64,000 nucleotides of DNA from CAVSMC01 sp963798655 (GTDB taxonomy: Bacteria > Pseudomonadota > Gammaproteobacteria > Burkholderiales > Casimicrobiaceae). The notes beneath the pieces are model-generated. The model saw only the letters and a list, made by a program, of their open reading frames with translations. It was not told where the DNA came from and searched no databases. Shown here piece by piece: positions 63,197-64,000 of the stretch (positions within the stretch are counted from its first letter, which is position 1; each line of letters opens with the position of its first letter). The position numbers and the translations under genes are program-made. The DNA is taken from assembly GCA_963798655.1 (NCBI GenBank), contig CAWCUH010000001.1, forward strand, positions 434,001-498,000. The letters are read 5' to 3'.

Positions 63197-64000
63197 CACT
63201 ATTCCCACTAACCACGGGAATGCGGTAACAGAGCCGTACCGTCGACTCGACGGGATCGAGCTCGACCCGATCAAGGATCGATGTCAGGAAATCCTTGAGT
63301 TCGGCCGGGTCGTATAGGCGCATCTCGTTTGCCAGGTTGCGAAGCATCGTACGGACCTGGGCCTCGGTGACCTTGGCTAGCGCCCGCGCGGTCTCGTCGT
63401 CCTTCTCCCACTCCACGATGCGTCGTAATAGTGCAGCGCGCTCGCGCTCCAGCTCGTCCACCTTCCGGTACGCGGGGGATGGATTTTCGAGGCCCGCTGC
63501 CATGTCGAGGAACTTACTCGCGCGTGCTTCGAGCGCCCCGATTTGCGTCCGCGCGCTGGCAATCTCCTCGTGATGGGTGACTGCGAACTTTTCGCGCGTG
63601 CTCTTAACGGCCGCGGTTATGAATCCGGGCGACAGCAGGTCACGAGCCACAGCCTGAACGACGGTGGTATCCACCTTCGTTGACGGAATGTTGCGGGTGG
63701 CGCCTTGTCCGGTGATCCGGTAAAAGGCCGCCTTCGACGTGCGGTTCGCCCGCCATGAGACACCCTGCGGGGACTTCAAGAGGCCGGTAAGCAATAGCGA
63801 GCCGTGGCGGTCGCGGGGATTGGTGCGATTCGCCTGCTCCAGTTGCGCGAGCAACACTTCGGCGATTGCGTCGCTAATCAGCGCTTCATGGGTGTTGTGC
63901 TGCATGACCCACTCGGTGCGCGGACGCCGCTTCGTGCCTCCTTTGTAGCCGTCGGATCCGACCTCGTTGTGGACGTTCCACACGGTATGGCCGGCGTACG
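63156..64000 (-). CDS. Large serine recombinase, C-terminal part (N-terminus beyond window)
   Basis: The frame is open to the right edge (YAGHTVWNVHNEVGSDGYKG), so the catalytic resolvase domain is not visible. The visible part has the recombinase-domain motif GTKRRPRTEWVMQHNTHEAL, an AIAEVLLAQLEQANRTNP helix, and a region SLLLTGLLKSPQGVSWRANR where the usual zinc-ribbon cysteines are missing. A coiled coil (RKVDELERERAALLRRIVEW) and the family tail (LKDFLTSILDRVELDP) follow. The last 13 codons lie in the antisense of tRNA-Glu and the stop codon matches its anticodon loop. This fits an integrase gene ending at its own attachment site. Confidence 0.82.
   Translation of the reverse strand, partial: YAGHTVWNVHNEVGSDGYKGGTKRRPRTEWVMQHNTHEALISDAIAEVLLAQLEQANRTNPRDRHGSLLLTGLLKSPQGVSWRANRTSKAAFYRITGQGATRNIPSTKVDTTVVQAVARDLLSPGFITAAVKSTREKFAVTHHEEIASARTQIGALEARASKFLDMAAGLENPSPAYRKVDELERERAALLRRIVEWEKDDETARALAKVTEAQVRTMLRNLANEMRLYDPAELKDFLTSILDRVELDPVESTVRLCYRIPVVSGNSVASPRGFEPLLPP

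Larger units (their letters stand above)
63121..64000. mobile_element. Probable left edge of an integrative element in tRNA-Glu
   Basis: A serine recombinase gene abuts and reads through the 3' half of tRNA-Glu. The element would extend to the right of the window. The second attachment copy is not visible, so the boundary is inferred. Confidence 0.45.

Overview
The window (about 66% GC by eye) reads as chromosome of an environmental betaproteobacterium, most likely Burkholderiales or a near relative. The gene orders smc-zipA-ligA-galU and pyrG-kdsA-eno-ftsB are typical of that class, and a PEP-CTERM protein, a ppsR/ppsA pair, TRAP and Liv/Dpp-type transporters and many GTG starts fit it. I cannot name a genus. 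Because GC is high, nearly every gene carries long open frames on the other strand; these were discarded.

Layout. 1-3473 (-): Liv-type ABC operon (binding protein, fused LivH-LivM permease, start of LivG, cut by the window edge). 3640-9346 (+): a large iron-sulfur flavoprotein that looks like a fusion of the two halves of an NfnAB/GltD-PyrK type enzyme, then a REC-GGDEF-EAL-REC signalling protein. 9347-12510: SRPBCC protein, PEP-CTERM protein, tRNA-Thr(CGT), MarC, rlmB. 12582-25612: two divergent Dpp/Opp-type peptide ABC clusters. The minus cluster has BCDF plus a binding protein; the plus cluster has BCDF plus an M20 hydrolase, an M14-like peptidase and a small lipoprotein, but no binding protein. 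25756-34499 (+): smc, zipA, ligA, galU and a true OxyR. 34710-39298: TRAP transporter, GntR regulator and a divergent SDR. 39366-46258: haloacid dehalogenase, tRNA-Val(CAC), gltX, pyrG (frameshifted), kdsA, eno, ftsB. 46322-51817: rRNA methyltransferase, secreted repeat-module proteins, fucU, fuconolactonase-like hydrolase, inositol phosphatase. 52041-56364: iron/polyamine-type ABC transporter. 56386-61429: ppsR, a PHP phosphatase, an XRE regulator and ppsA. 61556-64000: YgfX-like protein, a frameshifted SDR, tRNA-Ala(GGC), tRNA-Glu(TTC), and the C-terminal part of a large serine recombinase whose 3' end runs through tRNA-Glu, the probable edge of an integrative element.

How it works together. 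Much of the window is solute capture (four ABC systems and one TRAP) with matching hydrolases and regulators, alongside cell-division and envelope housekeeping (smc, zipA, ftsB, kdsA, galU) and PEP/pyruvate control (eno, ppsA, ppsR). Non-coding structure adds a layer: a two-hairpin REP-like element recurs four times, twice exactly between a binding-protein gene and its permease; a second hairpin family sits just after two stop codons with a changed but still paired inner stem; and an 18-bp perfect inverted repeat starts in the ftsB stop codon.

Quality note. pyrG and an SDR gene each carry one extra base that breaks the frame, and a third extra base may hide the proper start of the second dppF. 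All look like single-base insertions, so sequencing or assembly error is as likely as real mutation.
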